NCBI GenBank assembly: GCA_022448085.1
Contig: JAKUTH010000013.1
Span: forward strand, 1-53,112
Direction of reading: 5' to 3'
DNA: 53,112 nt
From: Pseudomonadales bacterium
Lineage (GTDB): Bacteria > Pseudomonadota > Gammaproteobacteria > Pseudomonadales > Azotimanducaceae
Below are positions 1-7,709 of the stretch, piece after piece (position 1 is the stretch's first letter; every line of letters begins with the position of its first letter). The position numbers were made by a program, and so were the translations under genes. The notes beneath the pieces were generated by a model, which was not told the origin of the DNA, ran no database searches, and saw only the letters and a list, made by a program, of their open reading frames with translations.

Positions 1-560
1 TTCCACCCAAAATAACCATAGACACAACATCACCAACGACGGCTTCTCGGGCTATCGAAGCCGGCGCTTCAATCGTTAATGACGTGAGTGGTCTCGCTGA
101 TCCCGCGATGATTGAGGTTCTTGCTGGTAGTCGATGCGATATCGTATTAATGCATAGTTTATCGGTGCCAGCCGATCCCACTAATGTGCTACCGCTTGAA
201 TGTGATCCGTTAGCTGCTCTATGCAGTTGGTTTGCCGAACATCTTGAAACACTCGGAAGAGCTGGCATAGCGCTCGAGCGCGTGATCATCGATCCGGGCA
301 TTGGTTTTGGCAAGACTGCGACGCAGTCACTAGAAATCATCGGTCGAGCACGAGAATTGATGGAACTCGACTGTCGGGTGATGTTTGGTCATAGTCGAAA
401 GTCTTATCTTGAGTCGATGACGAGGGTCCCGCCAAACGAACGCGATCCAGAAACGTTAGCTGTGTCGGCGAGATTAGCGAGTCGTGGCGTCGACATACTG
501 CGTGTCCACACACTCGACTCACACCGCCGCTTTTGGCGCGTATATCAGCGGACGGAGTGA
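1..560 (+). CDS. folP: Dihydropteroate synthase, C-terminal part (5' end outside window)
   Basis: The frame is open from the window edge (codons from base 3) to the TGA at 558-560, about 185 codons. DHPS condenses pABA with dihydropterin pyrophosphate in cytoplasmic folate synthesis. The TIM-barrel landmarks occur in the family order: IDTTSP and NDVSG near the left edge, DPGIGFGKT mid-way, GHSRKSYL, and a C-terminal LRVHTL in place of the usual RVHD. The family is about 270-280 residues, so roughly the first third is missing. The first possible internal start, a GTG at base 84, lies inside the NDVSG strand and is not a real start. The next gene converges from the other strand 8 bases away, so no folP-glmM arrangement is visible. 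Confidence 0.88.
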   Translation, partial: PPKITIDTTSPTTASRAIEAGASIVNDVSGLADPAMIEVLAGSRCDIVLMHSLSVPADPTNVLPLECDPLAALCSWFAEHLETLGRAGIALERVIIDPGIGFGKTATQSLEIIGRARELMELDCRVMFGHSRKSYLESMTRVPPNERDPETLAVSARLASRGVDILRVHTLDSHRRFWRVYQRTE

Positions 561-568
561 GGCCTCGC

Positions 569-1351
569 TCACTGGTAACTGACGCCCATCCCAGCTCTAA
601 CATCGTTGTTGATCCCGTATTGAGGGATTGGGTAGCGCAACCCGTTGCGAGATAAGTGGTCAAGTCCGTCGATCACTTTGGGCAAGAAATGGGGTGGAAT
701 AGCCATCAGCAACTCATCTTCCATCACCCCTCCGTAACGTCTTTCCGCAAAACACGGGATCGAAAGGCTTGGTTCTCCCGTTGCTAGTGCGCGGCCCCAA
801 CTGTCGGCGCAGGCACTTTCGCCTACGCAACCCCACTCCAGTTTCTTGTAACCCGTCCACTGCAAGCCGTTAATGAACAAGATCATTTGCGCTGGTGTCG
901 CGTAGATAAGACAGATATCGGGAGGAGATAGGCGGCCACTTGCGAGTGGGCTTACGGCCATGGCTTCGAAAGTGCCGTATGGAACAACGTCCATTGCATG
1001 CTGGTGTTTGGACGATTCTTCCTTCGTTTCGTACCAAACGCCAGCCATGTTGTTGCCGGACAACCACTCGTCGCTGCGGGGCGCGAGGCCAATGACCGCC
1101 TGACATTGAGCACCCACAAGGTCGTCGGCAGTTATACCGACGGTCCAACCGTTACGACATGCCTGTCCGACGATCTGATCCGTCGTGTGGATGTCCGAAG
1201 GTCGACGTATTCTCGGGATCGCTTCCATATCTGTTTTGTTTTCGAACATTTTCATACCGATGGGAGTGGTTCTCAGTCGAAGGAACCGATTCAGATCGGT
1301 GACAATCTGATTCCAGTCAACGTTCGTGTGATCCGTAGCGATAACGCTCAT
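569..1351 (-). CDS. DUF169 family protein
   Basis: A 260-residue protein. It begins with a helical segment followed by LRLRTTPIGMKMFENK, the typical opening of DUF169 proteins, and carries several conserved cysteines (Q-A-C-R-N-G-W, GAQCQAVIGL, GCVGESACADSW). The family has no firmly established activity; the cysteines suggest a redox or metal role, which is inference. The ATG at 1351 has a GAGGAG about 9 bases upstream. It lies 16 bases downstream of a crotonase gene on the same strand, so the two probably form an operon, which hints at a role in processing a CoA-linked or aromatic substrate. Confidence 0.8.
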   Translation of the reverse strand: MSVIATDHTNVDWNQIVTDLNRFLRLRTTPIGMKMFENKTDMEAIPRIRRPSDIHTTDQIVGQACRNGWTVGITADDLVGAQCQAVIGLAPRSDEWLSGNNMAGVWYETKEESSKHQHAMDVVPYGTFEAMAVSPLASGRLSPPDICLIYATPAQMILFINGLQWTGYKKLEWGCVGESACADSWGRALATGEPSLSIPCFAERRYGGVMEDELLMAIPPHFLPKVIDGLDHLSRNGLRYPIPQYGINNDVRAGMGVSYQ

Positions 1352-1367
1352 AGTCCTGGCTCCTCGA

Positions 1368-2207
1368 TCAATCGATCATGATTCGTTGGAAATCCGGGGG
1401 TCGTTTTTCGACGAAGGAACTGACGCCTTCTTTAAAATCACCTCGGCCAAGGCTTTCGTCCATCCATTGGTTAGATTCAACCATCGCGGATCCCAACTCT
1501 TGGTTTAGATGCCTGTAAATTTGTTTCTTCATCATCATTAAGGACATGGGTGCTGATGACGCGGCGATTTGCTCGAGAAACTCGGTCGCTTCCTGAACGC
1601 ACTCCCCAGGTTCACAGAGTCTGTTGGCGTAGCCTATACGGTACGCTTCGTCGCCTTCGAATTTTCGCGAGCTCCAGAGAAGATCCAAAGCGTGTGCAGG
1701 ACCGATTATCCGAGGCAACATCCAGCTGGTGCCATGTTCTGCGATTAATCCTCGCTGCGCGAATGACGTTGTTAATCGCGCGGTTCGATCGACGAAACGG
1801 AGGTCACAAAAAGTCGCATAACTGAAACCTAGACCAGCACAGGCACCATTGATCGCAGCAATCAACGGTTTGCGTAATCCGAGAAAATAGGCGGTCGCGA
1901 CTCTGAAATTGGGATCATCGTCTGGATTGCCCGGATCCGACGCAAGGTGCTCGTGGACGTTCCCGAGGCGCTCGCCCGCTTCGCTCATTGCACCCAGTGC
2001 GTTCATGTCGACGCCGGAGCAAAAACCACGACCGGCACCGGTAAGCACCGTGCCGATAACATCGGCGTTCTTTTCGGATTCCCCAAGCGCATGTCTGATT
2101 TCTGCCTGCGTCAGATCGGTCAAGGCATTCAATGTATCGGGTCGGTTCATCGTCAAAACTGCCACTGAACCGGTTATTTCGTAGAGAATTTCTTTGTATA
2201 GGCTCAC
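1368..2207 (-). CDS. Enoyl-CoA hydratase/isomerase (crotonase) family protein
   Basis: A crotonase-fold protein of 279 residues. The oxyanion-hole segments GRGFCSGVDM and NGACAGLG are present. The two glutamates used by true enoyl-CoA hydratases are not: the equivalent positions are F (in GLGFS) and G (in FAQRG). An acidic residue is kept in AEHG. It may therefore be an isomerase or another crotonase-type enzyme. I chose the GTG at 2207 because a GGAGGT sits 4 bases upstream (2212-2217); the frame extends to a TTG at 2231 without a ribosome site. It precedes the DUF169 gene by 16 bases in the same operon. Confidence 0.85.
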   Translation of the reverse strand: MSLYKEILYEITGSVAVLTMNRPDTLNALTDLTQAEIRHALGESEKNADVIGTVLTGAGRGFCSGVDMNALGAMSEAGERLGNVHEHLASDPGNPDDDPNFRVATAYFLGLRKPLIAAINGACAGLGFSYATFCDLRFVDRTARLTTSFAQRGLIAEHGTSWMLPRIIGPAHALDLLWSSRKFEGDEAYRIGYANRLCEPGECVQEATEFLEQIAASSAPMSLMMMKKQIYRHLNQELGSAMVESNQWMDESLGRGDFKEGVSSFVEKRPPDFQRIMID

Positions 2208-2281
2208 GACTACCTCCAGGATTCGAGTCAAAGATCACGTCGAAAGAGTAACTTGATTCGAGTTAATGTCGAAACTATCGA

Positions 2282-2590
2282 TTACTTGGTTTTGGTTCGA
2301 AACCGATTGCCGCCAGCCGAGTCAAACCGCGCAACGCCTAAAGTGCAAATTCCTTGGATAGAGTCGGATAGAAGTAGTAGCGCCAGTGCGATGCCGCTGC
2401 CCCAGCAAAAAGCCCAGTATGCTGGATCTTTTATAACGGCGTTCATTACGGCCCTGGGAAGCGGGCCGCTCGGGAAATCTCCGTTGATGAGGGCGAGATT
2501 GATGGCTTGATAACCTGGAACGCCGACCGCCTCGATGTAGCCGTCGGGTAGCGTAGCGTCCAACCGAGATTGTAATTCGGCCAGTGACAT
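2282..2590 (-). pseudogene. Truncated SAM-dependent methyltransferase (N-terminal remnant)
   Basis: A 102-codon frame starting at an ATG at 2590. Residues about 35-75 contain a GDFPSGPLPR segment followed by AYWAFCWGSG and a hydrophobic stretch. This resembles the N-terminal half of METTL/ETFB-lysine-type class I methyltransferases, which normally run to about 220 residues and continue into the SAM-binding VLDxGxGSG motif. That motif is absent here: after LLLLSDSIQG the sequence degenerates and stops. I could not recover it in the other minus-strand frames immediately downstream. It is most likely a gene remnant; a short, functional hypothetical protein is the alternative. Confidence 0.5.
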
Positions 2591-2909
2591 CGTTAGTGTG
2601 ATTGTTGCAATAGCTCGAAGCGCAAGAGCACGTGATCAAAAGTCAGGTGGAAGTCCGCTCGTTAACAGAAGACGCACAAACGTGGTGGGGCGGTTGACCG
2701 CCCCTGCAAGAGTCTGATTCCATTACCAGACCAAGCATTTTGGGCATTGGGGAAGGGTATGCAAATTGCCGGGTCGAAATCGCGGCCTGGCGCACGTGTT
2801 GGCCTGTTCGAGTCATCGATCGGCGAAGGTGCAATTCGCGAACACAGTTGAATATGATATAGAGCCGCACGTGGAGCACGGCGGTCAAAATGATACGAGG
2901 GGAAATAAG
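2591..2909. other. Intergenic region between divergent genes
   Basis: 319 bases between the methyltransferase remnant and the acyl-CoA dehydrogenase. No convincing coding frame: an in-frame extension of the dehydrogenase back to 2766 has no ribosome site, and family length supports the start at 2910. It contains one strong GC-rich hairpin (2687-2704) and an AT-rich stretch near 2850-2860 with a TATGAT-like box that could be a -10 element for the plus-strand gene; no clear -35 box was found. Confidence 0.5.
2687..2704. repeat. Perfect 7-bp inverted repeat (hairpin)
   Basis: GGGGCGG at 2687-2693 and CCGCCCC at 2698-2704 flank a TTGA loop. The stem is strong but is not followed by a T-run on either strand, so it is not a standard intrinsic terminator. 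It may be an operator, an mRNA structure or a processing signal. Confidence 0.5.
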
Positions 2910-4055
2910 ATGCCGATGATTCTCAATGAAGAACAAAACCAACTTAAAGACATGGCAAAGTCCTTCTGTACGGATAAGGCGCCGATTGATCAACTCCGTC
3001 GGCTTCGGGACGAAGACAATGCGGACGGTTTTGATCGAGAAACATGGTCGGCGATGACCGAACTCGGATTTGCAGGAGCACCCTTCCCCGAGGAGCACGG
3101 TGGGATTGGCTTCGGATACAAGGGACTCGGGGTCATCACGGAAGAAACAGGACGAACCCTGTCGGCGAGCCCGCTCTTTGCCAGCGTGTGGCTCGGTGGT
3201 ACGGCGGTGAACATTGGTGGTTCGGTTGATCAGAAAACTGAGATTCTTCCAAAAGTTGTGGCGGGTGAACTTCTACTCGCCCTGGCTTTGGAGGAGTCGC
3301 ATCGACATGATCCTTATGGGATTGCTACTTCAGCATCGGCGTCGGGTGATGGCTATACGATTTCGGGGTCCAAGAAATTTGTATTGGACGGGCATGTCGC
3401 GGATCAGTTGATCGTCGTGGCGAGAACGGCGGGTTCGCCGGGCGAACGTGAGGGGTTGACGCTTTTTCTCGTCGATCGAGAAGCCGAAGGAGTGTCAGTG
3501 ACACGGACGAGGATGGTTGACAGCCGTAATGCAGCCAATATCGATTTCAACAACGTGGCAGTCGCGAGTGAAGCCCGAATCGGTGACGAAGGTAAAGGTG
3601 CGGATATTCTTGATCCGACGTTAGATATTGGACGGATTGGGATCGCCGCGGAAATGCTGGGCAGTACTCAGGAATGCTTCGAACGAACCATTCAGTACCT
3701 GAAGGATCGAGAGCAATTTGGTGTTCCCATTGGCTCCTTTCAGGCGCTCAAACATCGGGCAGCCAACATGTTCTGCGAGGTTGAGCTCTCGAAGTCGGTT
3801 GTTTTGGAAGCGTTGACCGCGTTGGACGAAGAGCGAGACGCGAGTGAAATCGCGAAGCTAGCAAGCCTGACAAAGGCTAAAGTCGGTGAGACTTTTCACA
3901 CCGTGTCGCGAGAAGGTATTCAGATGCACGGTGGCATTGGAATGACAGATGAATTCGATATTGGCTTTTTCATCAAGCGCGCCGCGGTGACGGAGCAGAC
4001 ATTGGGCGACGTGAATTTTCACCGCAATCGTTACGGGGATCTTGAAGGATACTAG
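2910..4055 (+). CDS. Acyl-CoA dehydrogenase family protein
   Basis: A 381-residue flavoenzyme of the acyl-CoA dehydrogenase fold, which introduces a trans double bond into an acyl-CoA in the cytoplasm. It shows the FAD/substrate segments LALALEES, the mid-domain beta region (FVLDGHVADQLIVVAR), DREQFGVPIGSFQALKH and MHGGIGMTDEFDIG. The common C-terminal EIQR signature carrying the catalytic glutamate is absent, as in FadE/pimeloyl-CoA dehydrogenase small-subunit types, so substrate class and base are uncertain. The ATG at 2910 is preceded by GAGGGG at 2897-2902; upstream in-frame starts lack ribosome sites. A crotonase gene faces it from the opposite strand. Confidence 0.88.
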   Translation: MPMILNEEQNQLKDMAKSFCTDKAPIDQLRRLRDEDNADGFDRETWSAMTELGFAGAPFPEEHGGIGFGYKGLGVITEETGRTLSASPLFASVWLGGTAVNIGGSVDQKTEILPKVVAGELLLALALEESHRHDPYGIATSASASGDGYTISGSKKFVLDGHVADQLIVVARTAGSPGEREGLTLFLVDREAEGVSVTRTRMVDSRNAANIDFNNVAVASEARIGDEGKGADILDPTLDIGRIGIAAEMLGSTQECFERTIQYLKDREQFGVPIGSFQALKHRAANMFCEVELSKSVVLEALTALDEERDASEIAKLASLTKAKVGETFHTVSREGIQMHGGIGMTDEFDIGFFIKRAAVTEQTLGDVNFHRNRYGDLEGY

Positions 4056-4090
4056 ACCAATTTCGTGAGATCACGAGACTGATAAGCCGT

Positions 4091-4885
4091 TCAGTCTTTC
4101 TTGTTGAACTCCGGGTCGCGTTTCGCAATGAATGCACTCACCGCTTCGGCATGATCGGGAAGACGGCGCGCGATTTGATCACGGAGACTCTCGCGCTCCA
4201 TGACCGCTTCGAGGTCACGGTCCATGGGGTTCTTGCGTAATAGTTCCTTGATCATCATCACCGCGGGCGTTGAATTATTGGCAATTTCGGTAGCCTTCGC
4301 GAGCGCAGTATTGAAAAGTTCGTCTGGTTCCGTCACTGCGCTTACAAGCCCCATGTTGGCGGCTTCGTCCGCCGGAACCATTCTGCCCGTCAGGCACATG
4401 TCGGTGGCGTTGCCTAGGCCCACGAGCTCCGCGAGAAGACGGGTTGATCCAAGTTCAGGCATTAAACCCATCTTGATAAACCGAATACTTAGTAGCGCGC
4501 TGGTTGACGCGATGCGAATGTCGAAAGGGAGGATCATTGTGAGCCCGACACCCACCGCATAGCCGTTGATTGCGGCCACCGTCGGTTTTGATTCACGAAT
4601 AAAGTCAGGGAAACTGTAACCACCCCGACCAAGTTGTTCGCCCTGGCCGTCCCGGTTCGTTTCGACCCGTTCTGAGAACACGCCAATGTCTGCCCCTGCG
4701 CAGAACGCTCGACCTTCTCCCGTTACCAGAATCGCACCGATACCGGAGTCGTTGTTCCAGACGTTAATCTGATCCTGGATCTCGGCTGCCATTTGACTTG
4801 TCCACGCATTGAGTTTTTCGGGACGATTGAGACGGAGCACGCCAACTCGATCCACGATTTCTGTAACTATTTGTTCGTACGCCAT
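4091..4885 (-). CDS. Enoyl-CoA hydratase/isomerase (crotonase) family protein
   Basis: 264 residues, the usual crotonase length. The oxyanion-hole motifs GRAFCAGADI and NGYAVGVG are intact. As in the other two crotonases of this window, neither hydratase glutamate is present (L in VGVGLT, G in FIKMG), while PELGS keeps an acidic residue, as seen in PaaG-like or isomerase-type members. The start ATG at 4885 follows a purine-rich GTGAGGACC. It is convergent with the acyl-CoA dehydrogenase. A role in beta-oxidation-like degradation is inferred from family and context only. Confidence 0.87.
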   Translation of the reverse strand: MAYEQIVTEIVDRVGVLRLNRPEKLNAWTSQMAAEIQDQINVWNNDSGIGAILVTGEGRAFCAGADIGVFSERVETNRDGQGEQLGRGGYSFPDFIRESKPTVAAINGYAVGVGLTMILPFDIRIASTSALLSIRFIKMGLMPELGSTRLLAELVGLGNATDMCLTGRMVPADEAANMGLVSAVTEPDELFNTALAKATEIANNSTPAVMMIKELLRKNPMDRDLEAVMERESLRDQIARRLPDHAEAVSAFIAKRDPEFNKKD

Positions 4886-4970
4886 CTCACGGTCCTCACT
4901 TGTTCGTTGCAGAGTTTAATTTCCCAGATTTTGCTGGATGGCTGCAAGCGTGATTTCTGTAATTCTGTCA

Positions 4971-5510
4971 TCAGCTCCGACGGATACCAATCTGGCCACC
5001 CGCCTGCAGTGGTCTGGGAAGTGTTTTGTGCGATCGCATTAGCTCGTTGAGTTGCTGTTGCACCGTCTTGGGTAGCGGCGTGGTACGACGCTGATTCATG
5101 TCGACGTGAAGAGCGAGTTGTTCGGAGGTCGCGGCAAGATAATCGTCATCGTCATGGTACATGTGTTGAAAGAAGTGCAGACGTTTTTCATCGCAGTCCA
5201 TGAGCTGAAACGTCACCCGTACGGGATCCCCAGCGACCAATTCCTGGAGATAGTTAACTTGAACTTCGCGGGAGAAACATGAGCCGCCCGATGCTTCGAC
5301 GTACTCGACGCCGATGTTGAGGTGGTCGTAAACGAAGTCCAGGCACCGATCGAAAATGAGCAGGTAATAGGCCATATTCATGTGGCCGTTGTAGTCGATC
5401 CATACGTTTTCAACTTGCATGGTTGGGCAGACGATGGGTACGTCGAGTAATGGATCTACCATCGCGTTCTGTGCAGTTAGTGTCCGGAAAAACGCCGGTG
5501 AGATTATCAC
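4971..5510 (-). CDS. Hotdog-fold acyl-CoA thioesterase (4HBT / carnitine-pathway type)
   Basis: 179 residues. The sequence VWIDYNGHMNMAYY near residues 37-50 is the hallmark of hotdog thioesterases of the 4-hydroxybenzoyl-CoA / betainyl-CoA thioesterase group, with the active-site acidic residue in DYNGHMN. It is followed by the hotdog helix and strands (FSREVQVNYLQELVAGDPVRV). The GTG start at 5510 overlaps the upstream stop as GTGA. An internal ATG at 5462 is possible, but the same GTGA junction occurs one gene earlier, which favours 5510. It is the third gene of a translationally coupled operon and probably releases free acid from a CoA ester. Confidence 0.83.
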   Translation of the reverse strand: MIISPAFFRTLTAQNAMVDPLLDVPIVCPTMQVENVWIDYNGHMNMAYYLLIFDRCLDFVYDHLNIGVEYVEASGGSCFSREVQVNYLQELVAGDPVRVTFQLMDCDEKRLHFFQHMYHDDDDYLAATSEQLALHVDMNQRRTTPLPKTVQQQLNELMRSHKTLPRPLQAGGQIGIRRS

Positions 5511-5905
5511 ACCGCGCGGTCAGACTCCGCACTCGTCGGGCGTGGCGGTTGCGCGCATGGACCCGCGTGATGGTGAAAAAGTTTGATTATCCCGCGTTCT
5601 TCAACAAACCCGTTGGTCGCAACCATAATGCTGTCAGATAATTCCTCGTAGCAGGTTACAAGGACAATGTCGCCGACCACAAGCGCGCTGGCGTTATAAA
5701 AGTCCATTCCTGGTTGACCGGGATTCTCAAGGATCCGTTTCCAACTCTCCACGACATCTTTGCGTTCGGTAAGAGCTGGCCAGCCGGGATGGATGCAGAG
5801 GGTCGGATGCTCAGTCGCCCACAGTCGATCCATTGCTTCGAAATTCTTGCTCGTGAACGTGAGATAGAAGGTGTCGTTTGCGAAGAGAGCCTCTTCGGTT
5901 TTCAC
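5507..5905 (-). CDS. NTF2-like / SnoaL-type domain protein
   Basis: 132 residues. It reads as a single cone-shaped NTF2-like domain: an N-terminal helix (EALFANDTFYLTFTSKNFEAMDRLW), then HPTLCIHPGWPALTERKDVVESWKRIL, the SnoaL_3 pattern of DUF4440-like proteins. Such domains bind or isomerise small hydrophobic molecules, so an enzymatic role is possible but unproven. The GTG start at 5905 overlaps the stop of the upstream gene (GTGA), and its own stop overlaps the thioesterase start in the same way. A longer frame to 6079 exists but would run through the end of the upstream gene. Confidence 0.75.
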   Translation of the reverse strand: MKTEEALFANDTFYLTFTSKNFEAMDRLWATEHPTLCIHPGWPALTERKDVVESWKRILENPGQPGMDFYNASALVVGDIVLVTCYEELSDSIMVATNGFVEERGIIKLFHHHAGPCAQPPRPTSAESDRAV

Positions 5906-6489
5906 GATGTGATGAGGCGTGTGGCGTAGGCCACCGTCCCATTGGTGAGTTGATGCCGGCGTTGGAAATTTTCTCGCGCTTCCGGCGCGGGATTTCTCGA
6001 TGTTTGCCAGGAATTGAGATTGTCGTACCAGGTAACGAGAAGCATCCGACCATGTTCTTGGGAGCGGTCTGTTTGACAAAAAAGCCCTTGCGGTTCGGCT
6101 GAGTATGCGTCGACATGCTCAAAACTCTGCCAAGCGACCCGGGAAAGGTCGGCGATTTCCTCGACATCCTTATGAGCAACATCAAAGAACCGAAATACGT
6201 AGAGTCCTTCCCGCGAGACGGGTTGTTCGGTGACCGGTCGAACGGTAGCTTCCAGTTGGAGAGACTCACAATGTACAACGCTATCGAGGGCCAATAAATT
6301 GGTATGGACGTTTTCTGTTGCGCCGACACTGACGACGACCAGCTCATTGGATGCGAGGCCAAATAATCCGTGAAATGCGCCCCAAAGTGATGCGGGCTGA
6401 AGTGAAGCGTTTGAATTATTTGAGATTTCGGTGTGGGCTGCGTTGAAATTTCGGTCGCTCGCGCGAACGCGTGAGATGGCGAAGCTCAT
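5902..6489 (-). CDS. NIPSNAP-like (dimeric alpha/beta barrel) protein
   Basis: 195 residues. The second half (GLYVFRFFDVAHKDVEEIADLSRVAWQSFE through MLLVTWYDNLNSWQ) follows the NIPSNAP / ferredoxin-like dimeric barrel pattern. The first half contains a similar weaker unit (LWGAFHGLFGLASNELVVVSV), suggesting a duplicated domain. The function of bacterial NIPSNAP proteins is largely unknown. It is the first gene of a three-gene operon: its TGA overlaps the GTG of the NTF2-like gene. The ATG at 6489 has no strong ribosome site. Confidence 0.7.
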   Translation of the reverse strand: MSFAISRVRASDRNFNAAHTEISNNSNASLQPASLWGAFHGLFGLASNELVVVSVGATENVHTNLLALDSVVHCESLQLEATVRPVTEQPVSREGLYVFRFFDVAHKDVEEIADLSRVAWQSFEHVDAYSAEPQGLFCQTDRSQEHGRMLLVTWYDNLNSWQTSRNPAPEARENFQRRHQLTNGTVAYATRLITS

Positions 6490-6737
6490 GTTGAGGGGCT
6501 CTACGTTGTTTTCGATAGGTATCGTACCCCGTCAAAGCGAAGGATTGGGGAAGTCCCCGCTCCAGCTGGTTCTTCGGACGAAGGGGCTAATTGGCCGGTC
6601 GAGGCGCACTAATTGCTTGAAGGGGTTTTGTAATTCAAGACGAACCATCATATTGGAAACGTCGGGGCGTCCCGGTTGGATATCGAAGGTATACGGAACG
6701 CCAGATCCAGCTGCAACAGCGGGGTGAATAACCGACG

Positions 6738-7709
6738 TTAGGCAAAGACAATGCTCGCCGTCCTTGAAACGAACCAAAACGATGCGATGGCACCGATCCC
6801 GTAGACGGGCGCTTGCCATACAATTCGTGGGGTTGGGCTGAACCAACGCGCCGTCGCATGTGCGACCACCAACGCTGCACCGACCACCAACAGCTGCCCG
6901 AGCTCCACACCAAGATTGAATAGGAGTAGCGCGAGCAAGAGGTTTTCGCGCGGCAGCCCGATATCGTTGAGCGCTCCGGCAAAGCCGAAGCCGTGCAATA
7001 GGCCAAAAATGAACGCGATCAACCAGGTGCGCCGCGCTACCAGGGTGTCGGTGGTACCGCGGAGTTTTTCGGTTGCTAAAAACAGAATGGAGAGGGCAAT
7101 GACGGCCTCGATCGGCGCTTGGGGGATGCGGACGAGCCCGATTGCCGAGATCCCGAGCGTCAGACTATGAGCCACGGTAAAGGCGGTGATGGTTTTAACC
7201 AGCGGGCCAATTCGATCCAAGAAAAACATCAGTCCAATTACGAAGAGCACGTGATCAATACCGAACAAGAGATGTTCGATACCGAGCTGCAAGTAGCTTG
7301 CTAACGGTGCAGATCGGCCGGCGCCGAGTTTCGTGGTTGGTGATTCCGGGCGCAGCAGAGTCGTCGTGACGCCGTTGCCAAGTTGCGCGCGAACTAGGAC
7401 GTCGGTGAGTGTTTTCGTTAGACCGGAGACTCCGACTATCCGCCCCTCCAGCGACGACGCGCATTGAAGTTCAATACGTTCGATAAGAGCTTCTGTTCCC
7501 AATGCTTCAATTCGTGAAGATGAGCGGGCACAGTCGCTTGGGAAGTCGGGTCGCAATGACAAAGGCCGCCCATTAAGTAAAGGTTGTTTCCAGATCACCG
7601 AATACTCGTTCTCGCCGGCAGCATTTATTTCGAGGTACGCGGGTCGTACTTCGTGTGCCAGGATCGATCCGGAGCAGATGCAAAACGCGATCAGGATGAG
7701 ACGATTCAT
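6738..7709 (-). CDS. HupE/UreJ family membrane protein
   Basis: 323 residues. A signal peptide at residues 1-18 ends at a probable SILA/H cleavage site. A periplasmic beta-rich domain follows (about 20-125), then six or seven membrane helices from about residue 130. The membrane part carries the HupE/UreJ histidine motifs: EHLLFGIDHVLF, AHSLTLG and FGLLHGFGFAG. HupE/UreJ proteins are thought to pass nickel or cobalt; many members with the extra N-terminal domain have unknown substrates. It overlaps the upstream parvulin gene by 4 bases (ATGA at 7706-7709), so the two are translationally coupled. Confidence 0.88.
   Translation of the reverse strand: MNRLILIAFCICSGSILAHEVRPAYLEINAAGENEYSVIWKQPLLNGRPLSLRPDFPSDCARSSSRIEALGTEALIERIELQCASSLEGRIVGVSGLTKTLTDVLVRAQLGNGVTTTLLRPESPTTKLGAGRSAPLASYLQLGIEHLLFGIDHVLFVIGLMFFLDRIGPLVKTITAFTVAHSLTLGISAIGLVRIPQAPIEAVIALSILFLATEKLRGTTDTLVARRTWLIAFIFGLLHGFGFAGALNDIGLPRENLLLALLLFNLGVELGQLLVVGAALVVAHATARWFSPTPRIVWQAPVYGIGAIASFWFVSRTASIVFA

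Noticed and set aside
5811-6362. 183-codon minus-strand frame
   Set aside because: It overlaps the NIPSNAP-like and NTF2-like genes in another frame and shows no domain pattern.
6490-6737. Possible small minus-strand gene downstream of HupE/UreJ
   Set aside because: The only frame starts inside the HupE gene, or gives 39 residues from an ATG without a ribosome site. I see nothing else in these 248 bases.
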